Shown one piece after another: positions 26,401-40,400 of a stretch of 64,000 nt of DNA; positions within the stretch are counted from its first letter, which is position 1; every line of letters starts with the position of its first letter. Made by a program: the position numbers and the translations under genes. Where the stretch lies: assembly GCF_030848805.1 (NCBI RefSeq), contig NC_092358.1:26889720-26953719 (forward strand), read 5' to 3'. Source of the stretch: Temnothorax longispinosus (taxonomy: Eukaryota > Arthropoda > Insecta > Hymenoptera > Formicidae). A model generated the notes under the pieces. It saw only the letters and a program-made list of their open reading frames with translations. It had not been told where the DNA came from and made no database searches.

Positions 26401-29400
26401 CTCATCACGTCGGCCCTTTGTTCGGCGAACTCGTCATCGGGAGAGCGGTTTTTTTTTCGACGAATCCCCGAGGACCCGTCGACACGACCCCCGATTGATT
26501 AAGTAAGTCTCTTTGAAAACGCTGAAACGTGTCGCTGACGAAACGTGTTATTCGTTCGTATATAATTGATGTAATTGAAAATTCACATGTGCTACCTTTT
26601 AAAGTCTTAAACACAGCATGTCGCGCCATTTGAAATGAACGTTACGTAACTGATAGTAATGACGCAACTTTTTTGTACAAAATTTTTAATTTTTTTTTAT
26701 TTTTTGCTATACTTTTATTTGTAGATCAGTTTATATAATATCAAACAAAGAGATAAGGATTTTTGCGTTCCGAATCAATCCAACGCAATAATCTTCTTTA
26801 GAAATTTTTTTTTTTTAAATCAAGCGAAGCTTATTTTTAGTTTTTATAAATAATATAATAGAGACTGTAATGAAGGTAAACTGTCGCAGATTAAAGAGAA
26901 TTGTGACGATGCGCAAACACAAAATGAATTATAAGAGCGCTGATCTGAACAATTCACAGTCTATTAGGAACGAAAACGCTAAGTTTCTGTTGACACTGTT
27001 GGCACATGGGCAAACATAATCACGTGAAAATTATTGACATACGAGACGATTTTCCTCGTAATCCTGCTCATTATGATGGCTTCTGCCATAATATTGCCTC
27101 CTACATCATGCTATAATTATCTCGTGATTATGTTTGGCGAGTTGTCAGTTGTGTCAACGAAAACTCGACGTTTTCAATTGTTCTTTAATCCAATTTATTT
27201 GCGAATCATTTATATACGACATTGTATCTTGCGATTGTCTTTAATTCACGTATGTTCTAATTTATAGATTTGTCACACTGGGTATGTAAACAAATATAAT
27301 TACGAGCGATAAATTACCACTTCGTTCGCTATATATTGTCTCGTTCTTTTATCCTACGGGGATGCAGTTGCAGCTGCAGCCTCGAATAAACGTTAAGGAT
27401 TACGATTGTTTCCATCTAAATTATAGCCCGCGGCATACGGATAGAGCTAGAAAATTAAATTCATCATGCTTAATGTTAATCGATGTTATTGGTGCAATAT
27501 ATTTCAGATGCCATTAGCTGTATCGGCAATTCTAGTTGATTAATTTCTCTCGATGATCTTCCGTCCATCTCTATAGATGGTAACAATTCAGTTTTATTAA
27601 TTACCGTCGACGTTGATCGGTATTCGCATAAACACGTAATTTCCCTTGGAATCGTGTACAATCGCGCGGTCGATTTTATTTATTCCGATTAATTCGACCC
27701 ATCTTTTTCACATACAACGTAATGATTAATTAAAAGTCGGATTACGTAGAAGCTCGCGAGTGAAATTATGAATCACGTTCGGCTTGGAGCAATTAGTCGC
27801 GCTCGCTTATTAAAATGTTGAAAATAATTCTGTCGCGAAGAACGTAACGAATAAATTGCTTCCTTGTTTTGCCTTGCACGACAGTTACGCTTCTGGTACG
27901 ATAATTACTGGTTTAATCGCGTTTTAAACGTCGTACAAATTACGCACAAACTAGACGCGCATCCTGTTTGTATATTGTACAATTGATTGATCTACAGTTT
28001 GAGTGATCTATCGGTATCAACCTGGATGTCAATTTGCCTTTCATTTGATCCTACTGGATTTCTTGAAATTCATAAAATATTCGCTTTTTTTTTGTATAAT
28101 TTTCAACTTTGCATTTTTATTAGTTGATATTAACATCGCGACCATGACATTAAAAATTTCTTTTTAGCAAAGAAGATTTCAAAAACTTGAAAGAGATGAA
28201 AGAAATGAATTAAGGCAGGCAGCAGCATCCCCCATACATCTGCGAAAACGCAAATTCCATCATAAAAATGAAGGAAAGCGAAGGATATCGTTACGATATA
28301 GTTTTGCCACGTCGCTTGATTGAATAAACACGAATGTAATAAATCGCGTGTTTGCGATTTGCAATGTTTGCTATTCCGCAAAACCTGCTAACGTCAATGG
28401 ATCGATATTTCATGACTAATTTACGCGTAATCGGTATTGAAGAACCGTTATATAAATTAAACGCCTTTATCGTTATCAAGAGCTACCAGTGAGGTGACAA
28501 AGATATCGAGATATCGAGCGATTAACGCGACAGCGACACACGGAGATACATTCCCGATAATTTATCGTTGTTATGTAAAAAAGAAAAATAATCGGAGAGT
28601 TATAACACAGCTCTCCTTTGGGAAAAAGATCATTTTAACGACAGTGCGTGTGTGTGCGACATCGGTAAGTCCGTTCTTTGCTTTTTTCCTCCCTTCCCTC
28701 CACCCCACACACATCCTGTCTCTGAAAGAATGTCACGACTCTTGTCACGACTATTATTCTCTCGCATATCGCGCGAAACTGTCACGGCTATCGTCGATAA
28801 GCAGTAGATCGCAATTAGATCTCATCGATACGCGACTTCTTTTTTTTTTCCATATAATACGTAAGAAAGTGCGGCGGGAGGAGCGATTATCGATCCCTTG
28901 AAAATTCCGTGACGAAAACAATCGAACAAGTGTGAGGAACAGAATTTTTCGTCGTCGCGATAATAACTATTCCACTCGTATGAACTCGCTCAATCATCCT
29001 GCGAACATTCTAATTCACGATCAGTCGCGAAAGAGATAACCGACAGTAAAGTGCGTCGTGTTCATCGAATTTGTGAGTCTTTTTTATTAAAACAAGTGCA
29101 CACACACACTCACATTGAGTTTTTTGCATTGGTATGCCTTTATTTAATTACAATTAGCTTTGTGAATCAGATTAAGCTTTTTATCCCAAATAGAATAATT
29201 TTATCAAAACAAGTGCTGTATATGTAGAACTGCATTAATGCAGTTGTTCTAATAGAAAAATCAAATATGTTTTCTCTAAATATAAACAAATATCTAAGAA
29301 AGAAAAATAATTAATATCTTTTAATAGATCTTTTTTTGAAATAAAGATGAATCAAATGTTTCACGAAATTAATAGAAAATATCAGTGAAAAAATTGAGTT

Positions 29401-31094
29401 TATGTCATAGAAATGTAGCGGCATGCAAAACTCGCATATCATATAAGACACGCTTAAATATACATATTTTGTAATTAATCCTGAAACGCGCGATGTAGAT
29501 TCACTAATCGTGTAAGGATTGTTTTCGTTTTATTTTAGAGCTTGGTAAAAGGACAGCATCTGTACACAATAATCTATTTATTATTTTTACAAGTTATTTA
29601 TCTCCGTCCAAAGTTTCAACCGAAGCGGCAACTGCCGTTTTCCATCGAGATCTTCTACCAACAAGCGCGTAACGTAATTGCGTTTAAAACTGAAAGGACG
29701 CCCCTTTGCCAAGCGTGATTTACGAGAGTATTCTATCGTGAAATTAAATTTTCTTTATTATTTCTGTATTTTCTCAGTTTTATAAAGCAACATCGTTTCT
29801 ACTCGTGCGAACCTGCTGTCGACTCGCAATCGGCACGCATGTGCGTAACGTGACACATCGGTTGCGGGTCGATATCGCAGGACGTAAATCTCGTCCTGGA
29901 TTTTATTGATTTTTCTGTTGACGTAAGCGGACCGTATTAGTAATAGAATTATCTTCTTGGAATTACTTGGAATCCAGCAATGGTTCAATTTATAGTATAG
30001 AAATATTACGACGCGTCCATCTCTTCGCGTTCCATCGCGCGGAAAGCCGAGAAAAGGAAGAGAGAAAGAAAAGCGGAGCGGCGCTTACCGGCACACAGGA
30101 TGTTTATTAATATGAGATTGATGTCAGAAATGCAAATATTAATCAGTATATTAATACATTAATCAGTATAGCGGAATGTCGCGAAACGAAGACGCGAACC
30201 GAAAAGTCCCGCTTGGCATTGTTGTGATTCCGCTTCGTGATTTAATCGATCGCGCGCCACTCATTTGCATTAGCGTTATTACAACGTGTTTGGTACAGCG
30301 CGTTATCGATTTTCTCTCGGCTTGTATTAGGGAGAACGCCAGGGGACCATCTTCGAATTAGGGTGATACTCTGCGAAGGGTAGATTTCGTCAGCACGGTT
30401 TGCTCGCGCTGTAACCGACATAAAATTTGTTGAAGCGATTCCCGTAACTATACTTTAATGTCTGAAGGTTTAATATTAAAAGTACTTTAAGCATGAAAAA
30501 AAAGAAAATATCTCGGAACAAATTATTTCTTCAAATAAATGTCTTCATTTATTTTGATGTTAACGCAAACTGAAAGATGTAAATGGGCGCATTTATCGCG
30601 TAGTATTTGTAACAGAAATTCTCTGGAAATGCATTCAAATTAGCGCATAATTACGCAGGCGGGTTTAATATTAGAATCGTGCAATTTTTCACTCTTTTTT
30701 TCCTACAAAGCGGAAATGTAACTATTAATTTTTTAACTTTATCGCTACGACTGCAATTTTTGCGTTAATTTTCATATTTATTACAAAGCTGAATCTCGTT
30801 TCTCGATAAAAAGAAGATATCACGAATAAATGTGTGAATACATTGAGAAAAATTTAAATTACTATCCTGTCTATTCTAAGGTAAATTGGTAGAACTCTTC
30901 TTCCCTCACAAACATTTTGATGATCAAAATCACGAATTGAATTTACTCCAGCATATGAGAAGATCCCGAGTAAAATTCGGAAATGAATTCCCGTCTGTCC
31001 CTGTTTCCCCATAATTCGACTCGCTCCTCTCGGTCAAGGGCATCCTTTTCGATGGGGTAGTTCCCTAGAAACCGTTCTCTGCGACGACGCCGCG
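20453..31094. other. 10.6-kb intergenic region, largely featureless
   Basis: The 3' UTR of the upstream transporter (AATAAA at 20655) is followed by AT-rich DNA with an inverted-repeat element at 21101-21581. Open frames are short, lack domain content and I do not support any of them. A donor-like ATCG|GTAAGT at 28665 in a GT-rich context could end a non-coding first exon. Otherwise I see nothing in it. Confidence 0.5.
21101..21581. mobile_element. long inverted-repeat element, about 480 bp
   Basis: The left end GCTGAGACACCCGTTG is mirrored at the right end CAACGGGTGTCTCAGC, and homology between the ends runs for about 100 bases, through GAGTAGC, TTGACAACGGGCTG and TTTTATTTAAAAC. A third copy of the end, in direct orientation, begins at 21430, so 21430-21581 is itself a near-palindrome. 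The interior at 21200-21430 is GC-richer, with no frame I can support. No clear target-site duplication was found. Likely a non-autonomous DNA transposon or fold-back element. Confidence 0.65.
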
Positions 31095-31469
31095 CGACCT
31101 TGACCACGGCGGCGCCTCGTTTCAGGGTCTAGGTCTCGAGACGTCGGTCGTTTGCATCCCGCACCGTCCGCAGCGACGGCGATCGACCCGCGATCGAGAT
31201 CGCGCTTCGCGCGAGGAGCGGCAAAAGAAACAAGTGGGAGAGAGACGTGGGAACAATCGGAGGAAGCCAAGCGAGAAAGAGAGATCGTAAAAATGACCCC
31301 CACTCGCGGCAATGAGGAGATAGAGGGGCGCTCTTATATAGACTATGCCTACAGTCCTGTACCAGTGAGTTCCCCTTCGGCAGTGTATGGTACACCCGGT
31401 ACACCCCCGGTCAGAGAATCCGTGGAGTTGAGCATAGTACGCGACAGGACCGTCGCCCATCCCGAAGAG
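31095..31469 (+). promoter_or_regulatory. conserved promoter block of transporter A
   Basis: This block recurs upstream of all four array genes: a GC-rich stretch with ACGTCGGTCGTT and GCGACGGCGATCG, then GAGGAGCGGCAAAA, a purine-rich run and a TATA-like element, here TATATA at 31335-31340. An initiator-like CCAGTGAG follows about 29 bases later. The TATA box lies 135 bases upstream of the ATG at 31470. Confidence 0.6.
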
Positions 31470-34400
31470 ATGACGGAGAAGGGTTCCAAGCTACCTCAGT
31501 TCCTGGCTGCAGGGGCGGGTAAGTTCGCGTCTGTCAATGAAAGGCTAAATCCTCGAGAACAAAAATTTTAAAAATCAATCCATTGTCAAAACATTGTTTT
31601 CTTAGACTTATTTATCTCTACTTTTCATGTATTTCTTCAAAACAATTCAACTTTAACGATTAGAAAACATTGGAAGAACTCTTCAAATTATAATAATAAG
31701 TGAAAGACCGTTACTTTTGAATTATTTTCTGAATATGATGCCGGTACTTGGTGGATTAATTTTTTTAAAACGTGTATTTAATTGTTTATGCAACAGCATT
31801 GCGGATTATCATAATTTTGCCGTTACTCTCTAGTCATTAATAACGGTTATAGCTATTAATACTTCGTTTCATTATGCGGTAATAGAAATTATGTTGAAAT
31901 TTTTAAAATAGAACTTTATAAAACAAAATTGCAGGTACAATGCATAAATAATACACTGCTTATTTAATTTTTATAATTAATTGGCTATAGTGCTTTTCAA
32001 TTTTAAATGCGGAAAATTTTCTATTTCATCAACGATGTACTGATGTGGTGAATTTCTGATTGAGATACGACGAATAATCACCCTTGCGTTACACACAACC
32101 CGATCGATCAACTCGACGCTTAGGGGACGTTCTTCGCGTCGATTTTATTGTCATATTCCGGTCGTTCTGTATTTTCGAATCTCGTCAAGGAAGATCGTCA
32201 AAAGCTGTTAATACAATACATTTGCACAGTGTAACATTAGATTAGATTTGATCCTTTTATGCGCGCGGGATTGTTTTTTTAAATCCCCCCCCCCCTTCAA
32301 AAGAAGAATTGGATTGTATTATACATTCATCGGCGTAGTGCAGAGGGTTTAAAACGATCAAATTGAATAATGGGAGTAATAAATCATACGATTTGCTTTT
32401 TAATGGTGCACTTACTCTTTTGATATGAGTGACATTAATTGAAGAAAATGCAGAGGCATGGGGACACGCGGCGGTCCCGCCGGCTCCTCACCACGTGTGA
32501 AGCACGCTGCATTTTGCACATGCGTGAGACGATCATCATCGATGTCCACGGGAATTGAAATTATTCTCGTGTGCGCTCTGTCCCCCCGTTTTACTTTTAT
32601 ATTAATAAAATATTTCACAGTCGTCTGTTTGCCTCTTTTTCCATCGCAGGAAATAATTTATTGACGCAAGTCAAAGACAACAAACAAATACGCGAGGGCA
32701 AAGCAGAATCATTCCGTCTTAAATATTGTTTACGTTTACATATATTATAATTTACGTCGACACGCGATAAAGTCTAATAATATTACTTTATGAATATATG
32801 TATATTCGTCGCTTGTAATATATAATTATAAGCGCTAAGAACGAGCTTTGTTCGCTGGCTCCTTTATGAAATTATTTACTTTATGAAAGTTTAGTAAACA
32901 ATAATGTGATAATTCAACGATAAAGTAACGAAAATATTACCCCAGGTTAATACGTGATCAAATGCAAATATTATCGTCGTAATATAAGGATTTCTATTGT
33001 ATTTTCATCAATTATTCAATTTTCCTTTTTCAAGTTACCAATAAACAGTAATCATAATAAACAATGAGAGAAAATAACGCGAGCATTTATCGCTAGAATA
33101 ATAATTAGAAATAACTTTATCAAAGAGGACTTTTATCGTTTAGCAAAACTTTATTGTAAACTTTTCGTTGATACTTTTTGTTTTAAAATAATTTTCTTAA
33201 ATTGTTTTAGCAAAAAGTGAGGACTCATCATAAAAAGTATTTGAAAAATTTACGATGTTTTTAAAATGGTTTTCACGAGAACCGAAGATTCGCGGAAAAT
33301 AGCAGGGAAATAAACGTGGCGATTCAATTCGCTACTAAATTCGCGCGACGCTATTACGCGGTGAGAAAGAGGAAGCCGAGAGATAATTATTAGTCTCGAT
33401 GATTCCGATCGACCGAGCCAAGTTCGAGATTAGCTCGAACTTGAGATATATTAGCATCGAAAACTCACTCGGGAAAGAACGGAGGTACAATGCCGGGCTA
33501 TATACGTGCCACGATTCATGTCCGTCGGCGAGTCCTTCGCGTTACTCGGATGACGGGAATATTAAACGATTCACATCCGGCGCTCGACCGAATTCAATCT
33601 TAACCGACAAAGATCGCAATCGGTTTAAACTACTTCCTCATTACCGCGGTGCAGGCGGCACAGCCTGAGATTGAACGAGAGCCCGAAGTGAGAATTCCGA
33701 GTTGGAGGGGCCCGGCCGCGGAGTCCAATCGAATTCGTAATGAAAGAGCCAGCGGCCCTTCGATTGTTCGGTAATGATCACCGGTCGGATCGAGAGCAAT
33801 TTCATCCTCAATGAAAATCAGCGTTCGATTCTCCCACGACCCACGATACGTGTTTCTTACCGAAACCACCTGGTCAGCGAGAAGGAATAAAATCACAGGA
33901 GACGCTTCCTCGCTTCGTGTATCATTATAAGATTTCCGCGTTCGATTTTCTCTCCGCGACACTCCGCGTGACTGAATCGCGCCGCTCGACGGGGAGAATC
34001 GCGCGAGGCTGAATTATTTAAATTTCTGCATGCGCGCAGCGCGCGACGACACGCGTCCGACATATAAAAATTCAGATCAGCTCTGATTAGCTCTGCAATG
34101 CCGATTCGCGCGAAATCGGAAATCACGCGAGGCGGCGAGAGCGGGAATCCTTGAACGGAGAGAAACGGAGATCCCCGTATCTTAATCAGCAATTATTTAT
34201 GCGTGAACCGGTGGATTTGATTTCTCTATTTGTTATTAACGTGAACCCCGGCATGACAATCGAACAGTCCACATTCGTGGCATCGACTTGTCCTCGTGAC
34301 GTCAAAGTTTCCATGACGAAAGGCCAGGATACCTCATGGCCATACGTGCATGTAATATATTTTACTAGAATACGCACGATAGGCGACATTGCATTACAAT

Positions 34401-37400
34401 CTGTCCCGCGAATAAACATCTGATGCAATACATTTGTTAACTTACTTGGCAAAAGTCACTTTAATATGTATTGGAATTTCTGCATCGACAATGTTAAAAA
34501 TACATTTGTCAGCCTTCCACTCCCGAAGATTTTAAATTCTTCCGTTGTAAGCAAAAAGCTTTAATACAGAAGCTCAAAAGCACAAAAGATTAATCTCGAT
34601 GCCGTAAGAGATTTATAATGCATCGTAATTCGGAGCATTATCTGCCACTTTTAAAAGCCTAATGCTCCAATCTTGTTTATTAAGTCACAAAGTGGCATTC
34701 CTTTGATAAAATACAATCACGAGATTATTTGGAGTTAATCGAAGAAGTTAACTGGATTTAATTGGAAAACAAAATTTTATTATCTTGCCCATGCATGTAG
34801 ACGTCAAACGTAATTAATATCTTTTAATCTACATTGCTAAGTGGACTCAATGAACAGGTTCTCACTTAAATGTCGATTAAGGCGAAAAATGCGCTTGACA
34901 TTCATAAAAGAAGAATCTCTGGATTTTTGTTTGTTTTCTCTACCTAGATGTTTAGAGAAGAGAATTTACCCTTTCGGAAACGTTGTTGGAAGTGATTCGT
35001 ATTTTTCCATATATCCGTCCATAAAATTCGTTGAGTTTATTGTGAGCCTTTTGCGACGAGTTGTTTACCTGATTTATTTATCTTTATCGGTCTTCTCTCG
35101 ATGATGAGATCTCGCGTAAAAATCTAGTTTTACTGTTTCACGGTATCGACAGCTACGCAATAGATATATCATTGTCGTGATATTTTTATACTCCCAATCG
35201 AGATTTTTCCGAATATATCGCGTTATCCGCGGTAACGCCTCTCTCTCTCTCTCTTTCTCTCTCTCGCGCCTGTCGTTAACTATATCGATTACGTTATCCT
35301 ATCTCGTTGCTCCCATTTTTAATTAGATGCAATTTTGCTCACGTGTCGGATACAGTTCGAACGTTTCGTCGAGCGGACGTCGATGTTTGTCGGCTGACCG
35401 TGGCGCAACGTCAATGCGAACGATTTTGCAACGTAAATGACGGTGACATGTAAATATTTACAATCGCGCGTGAAAATATATGACGATGCGCAGACTTTTC
35501 TGGCTGTCAAGCGTAAATCACGCACTAATCTTCCGAAACGTAATCGTGTTTCGTCACGTGTCCCATTATCGTAATTCGTTAGGCGATTCGTTCGGCGCGA
35601 CATTATTGTTCGACGATCGGAAGAGGCCAGTTCTTTTTGCATCAGAAGATTGTATTTCCCGTTAACTGTAATCTGAATTGCCTTATCGCGACGATAAAAG
35701 TGATTCTTATAATCGCACTTTTCTTGATCGCTGGCGTGATTGATGATTTTCTAATGTTATTCCACGACGGTCTTTTTAAGATTACATAATGTCTTGTATA
35801 CAATACATAATACACACACAAAAGAATACATACCATACATTATAAGAATCTTTCAAGTTGAGCTTTACATTGTAAATTTTTGAAAGTGTCAATAAATTAA
35901 ATTTTGACGGCGCAAATTGAATGTCTTAAGTTGTTTAAGGCTAATAAATTTATAAACAAATACTTTTGCAACACGAAATTTCTTCATATTTCCTTCATAT
36001 TTCGAGGTGTCATTTTTTTTACACTTTCACTCTACAATTCGCGATTCGCAAGCGGATTTAACTGCGTTTCATTGCTTATCGATTTTTATCGCACGCCCAG
36101 GCCATTTTGTCGTCCATTATAATCCAGCACGCGCCGTGCTGTGCGCGTGAACGCGGCGTAAATAAAGAGGCAGATATTGTCATATGTATAATTCGCAACA
36201 AAAGAGCGCACTGCGAATGCAGCTTCAACGAGCCGACAAATAAAATTAAGAAGATAGAACTCGTTCAACGACGGGTCATCGTTGTGCTTTTCTAACTTGG
36301 ACTATTTAATGCAGCATCGGCATCAACTTTGATATCTCGTTCGGGGGCAAAAGAGCATCGACCTTGCATTTTCAGCGGCACGCCTTCGATATTGGCATTT
36401 TTATTTTGAAAGTCTCGCCAGATAACGCCCCTCGTCTTAAAATATTCCACTTTTATTTAGTCATGAAAAGATTTTAACCCCTTAAGTGCATAATTTTGCA
36501 AAACGACACCTTTTGATGATCCGTAAATACTCTCCTTTATGAAGTTCGAAATAAAAACACGCGGCTTTGCATATCTATAAAGGGCCTTCTCTGGCTCTTC
36601 TTTCCCTTCTGGATGGAAAGGCCCAGGACGGGAAAAATACTCAGAAAAATATTCGGAATGCTATACACGAAAAATTGCACATTTAATGGTGAAATCTCTT
36701 GAAGCGTGAAATTATCTCATAACAGAATTGCTTACTGTTTCAACAAAAAAATATGTCAATATAGAATATTATTTAATATTGCAGATAATATTTAAAATGT
36801 GCGAATATGTAATAGTACGATTGTATTAATTCCAGAATTTTTAATTGCTTAAAGAACTGTATTGGAAACCGTTACTTTCAACAAGTTTTGAAAGTGCAAC
36901 TTTAATTATCTGATATTTAAATTTCTATTTCTGAAAAGATATAAGGTTAATAGACTTATAAACTTCACTATAATTATATATAGACTTGTAACGCGATCTA
37001 AAGTTATAAAATAAATTATATCGGTTGGTTAAATAAACGATAAGAGAAATGTCAAATCGTTCGGCAAGTACATGGTATGATCGATGAATGATATACAGTT
37101 ACAAAAAAGTGATTATCAACGCGGAAATTTTTCACGATCAAAAATGAGGCATCAAGTGTCAAACAACTATTTCTTTCTTCACGTTATCTCGTGGCGCATT
37201 CGTGTTTTACATCGCGAAGCGATGATTCCGGGCGCGTATCTATCTGAATCTATATATTCGCGATAATATTTTGGCACGAATTTATTGCGTGGCGATAGAT
37301 AATCATTATCATCTCGTGTCAGGCGCGATTAATGAAAAAATAATTTACTAAATTCAGCGCAAACTAGTAACTCGGCAATCGTGTGTTATCGCGCGCGCAA

Positions 37401-40400
37401 AGAGATTAAGAGGAAATGGCCCCACCACGGAGATGATAGTCCCACGCAAAGACGACGATCCACGAATGCAAAAGTTCCATTTGCCTCGTTACTTGCGTAT
37501 CAAAAAAGGTCATCAACCTTAAGTGGCGCAGACAAATTGATTGTACACTTTTGGGACAGCATTATTGCGTCTTATAGAACATCTAAGAGACAGCTTAATC
37601 TTAAGGACAAATCCAGAAAGACAACTTCATAAGATAACTTCTCTAAGATGTCCTGATTTATGACATCTTTGGTACTGTTTTAAGACGTCTTCTAGATATG
37701 CGGTGCTGTCTAGATTGTTTTAGATTGTAAGTTTTAGATTACATTAGGAAGTTCTATGTTACATCGTTTGAGGAAAGTCACAATTTTAATTCTCGTTGAA
37801 GATGACTTACGTCAGACCATATTTTTGTTTGCGAGCGAATTTGACATTGATATAGCTGTAGCTTGACAATTTACGTCAGATCATATTTTTGCTCGCGAAT
37901 TAACAATTTGGCATTGATAAGACTGTAGCTTGATTAATTTATTATTACAAACACAAATCTTGCGGAAATACAATATCCTTGTTTCTCTTTCTGCAATTCT
38001 TTTTCTGTAATTTCGTATATTGTTAGCGGTCGTCTGGATATACCACAAAATATTTAAACGCTTGACTAATCGTGTTCATAAATATTTAAATAAATATTGC
38101 GTTTGTAATTGTAATATTTTAGAACAATTTCCAATGGTGGGCAAAAGCAACGCCAGTAAAATTCGACGAAATATAGCGTGCTGTTTTCCGCGTGACTGAT
38201 TCATTGATATTGTTAAAGCTACCCAGGATATCTTTTTCCCCATAGGAACGCGAAGTGCAATCCTGTATTTGCGCCATTAACAGTAACTTTAAGGACTCAG
38301 GCACAATGAGAGAAATAAGGAACAAGTAATTAAACATAGAGAGAATCCCGTGTCTTGAAAAAAGAGAAAAGCTGTGTCTTGAAAAAAGATGCGACTACTA
38401 TGTTTAATTTCTTGTTCCTTATGCCTCTCATTGTGTCTGAGCCTTAATATTACGTTATGACAATACTAGCGAAATTGTATCTTTTGGATGTCACGTGCGC
38501 GTGCGGGGCTCTTACGACACATCACCGCCCAGTTCGATATCGCGACGCGCGCGATGTAATTGCATGGCGCATCGAGGAATTACGTAAATGCGATAACTCC
38601 GCGACGCGGAACATCATTATAATAATCGCTTTGTCGATTTTTCTATTGATCGCGCGTAGGCTATTTGTAACGAAGTGACAGATCAGCGCATAATTCAATC
38701 TATGTTTGTGCACCGAGACACCGCGTCATCTCTCCCCGCATTCGTGATACAGAACATAAATTAAGTATTTATTAACATAAGAATATCGTCGGATAATAAC
38801 GCACTAATTATAAACACAAAGTTTTCTTCAGAATATATAAATACACTGAAAATATAAATATGCATTGTCCCACATTTATGATTTATGATACAAAACGCAA
38901 ATGAAATGCTCTGTTTGATATAAAAAATGTAGGATATTATTATAGGTAGCAGTGTTCTAATTGTAAGTACAAAATATTCTTGCAATATAAATGTTCCTTA
39001 TTTCATCCAATTTATAATAAAAAATTTAATATTTAAATTTATGGACGTGCGATGGATTAATAAAAATTCTTTTACTTATAAGTCTTGTGAGGTACTTAAA
39101 TCTCAAGGTACATCAAATTTACCTGCGACAGTCTGCTGCTGGATATCCTCTGCTGCATTGCAGTTTAAACCTCTGCTTCGTAAGCTTCGAACGCGCACCG
39201 TTCGCTGTTCGGTAAAACCGGAAGCACCGCGGGCCTTGAATCTCACCGCATTACCTGAAATACACAATTATGTAAAACCACTTTATCGCCGGAAAAACCT
39301 TCAAAGCGCGCTTTGACTCGCATTTCGTCAGCGGAGCATTGCCGGTAAATTATCTCGATCACTAGCATGATTGAATTGCTAATCTCGAGACGGAAAATCA
39401 ATTTCTTTCGGGGAAAGGAGTGATAAAAAATTCAATTTGAGATTTTGTTCAGAGACAGATAGATATCTTTCTTAAGGGTTTTTTTTCTGACGAAATAAAA
39501 TTCTAGCTTTTATAATTCAATGTTTAAATTAATGTAAATTTAGAATTTGTAAAAAATATACAGATCTTGTGTCGCGCGCAACAGAATAAATGTATCAAAA
39601 GAGGAAATTTTTGCAAACGACTGTCTAAATAGAAAAACATAAAATTTCGATATTTTTAGCAACATGTTACAACTCTATTCTTATATATATAATTATATAA
39701 TAAGAGAAATGATTTATCTTTTTCATTATAAAATCTGATTTAATAGTTTGACATTCACATACATTATAGAAACAAAAAGAGGACAAAAAAATCTTAAATT
39801 AACAGTGTCTTAGAAAGTATTAACAGTGCAAACATATTAAAAATATAACAAACGTGACAATGATTGACAGGCGCGACAGGCGAGACAGACGCGAATAAAC
39901 GCGTATAACTATGATTTATCTTCCCGTGTTTATCTACGGCTTAATATAAATTCGCATTTGTAGACTGATGGATATATTATCAAGCCTCAGTAAAGCGATA
40001 AAATAGCAATCAAGAGATATTGCCTTTTGATATGAAAGTTGTAGATTAACAACGCGTTCAATTATATATCATTCAATTCAGAGAGATTAACAAGAGATTA
40101 ACAGCATGTTGATTAAGCGCGCGAAGAAGTTATGCGAATATTCCTGCAATTATTTATCGTAATATTTTTCATTTATACATTCTGAAATTTTGTACAATCA
40201 CAGGTAGTCTGTCTGTTCTCGCGACTGGTGCCGCTATAGGGTGGACGAGTCCAATACTCCCTAAATTGCAAGCCGATGGCGGACCTTTGGGGTCGCGAAT
40301 CAATCCCGAGCAGAGTTCCTGGATAGGATCTCTGGTGGCCCTCGGTGCTATCTTCGGCAGCTTCGTGGCGGGATCCATTGGAGAAAAGTGTGTTGTATAT

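Larger units (their letters stand above)
31519..40203 (+). other. expanded intron 1 of transporter A
   Basis: An 8.7-kb intron. Parts at about 31519-31690, 36830-37790 and 39430-40203 align with intron 1 of copies C and D (and in part B); the rest, about 31690-36830 and 37800-39430, has no counterpart there. The extra DNA includes a GC-richer stretch near 33290-34170, a poly-C run near 32287, a CT microsatellite near 35237, a diverged tandem repeat near 37801 and a TTAA-flanked element near 38289. I found no additional coding exon. Confidence 0.6.

Noticed and set aside
31293..31469. 59-residue N-terminal extension of transporter A
   Set aside because: The upstream ATG precedes a TATA box that is conserved in all four copies, and the extension is frameshifted or stopped in B, C and D.
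33399..33962. Overlapping open frames on both strands in intron 1 of A
   Set aside because: They are in a GC-richer patch, oppose each other, and have no recognisable domain; I keep only the compositional anomaly as an observation.
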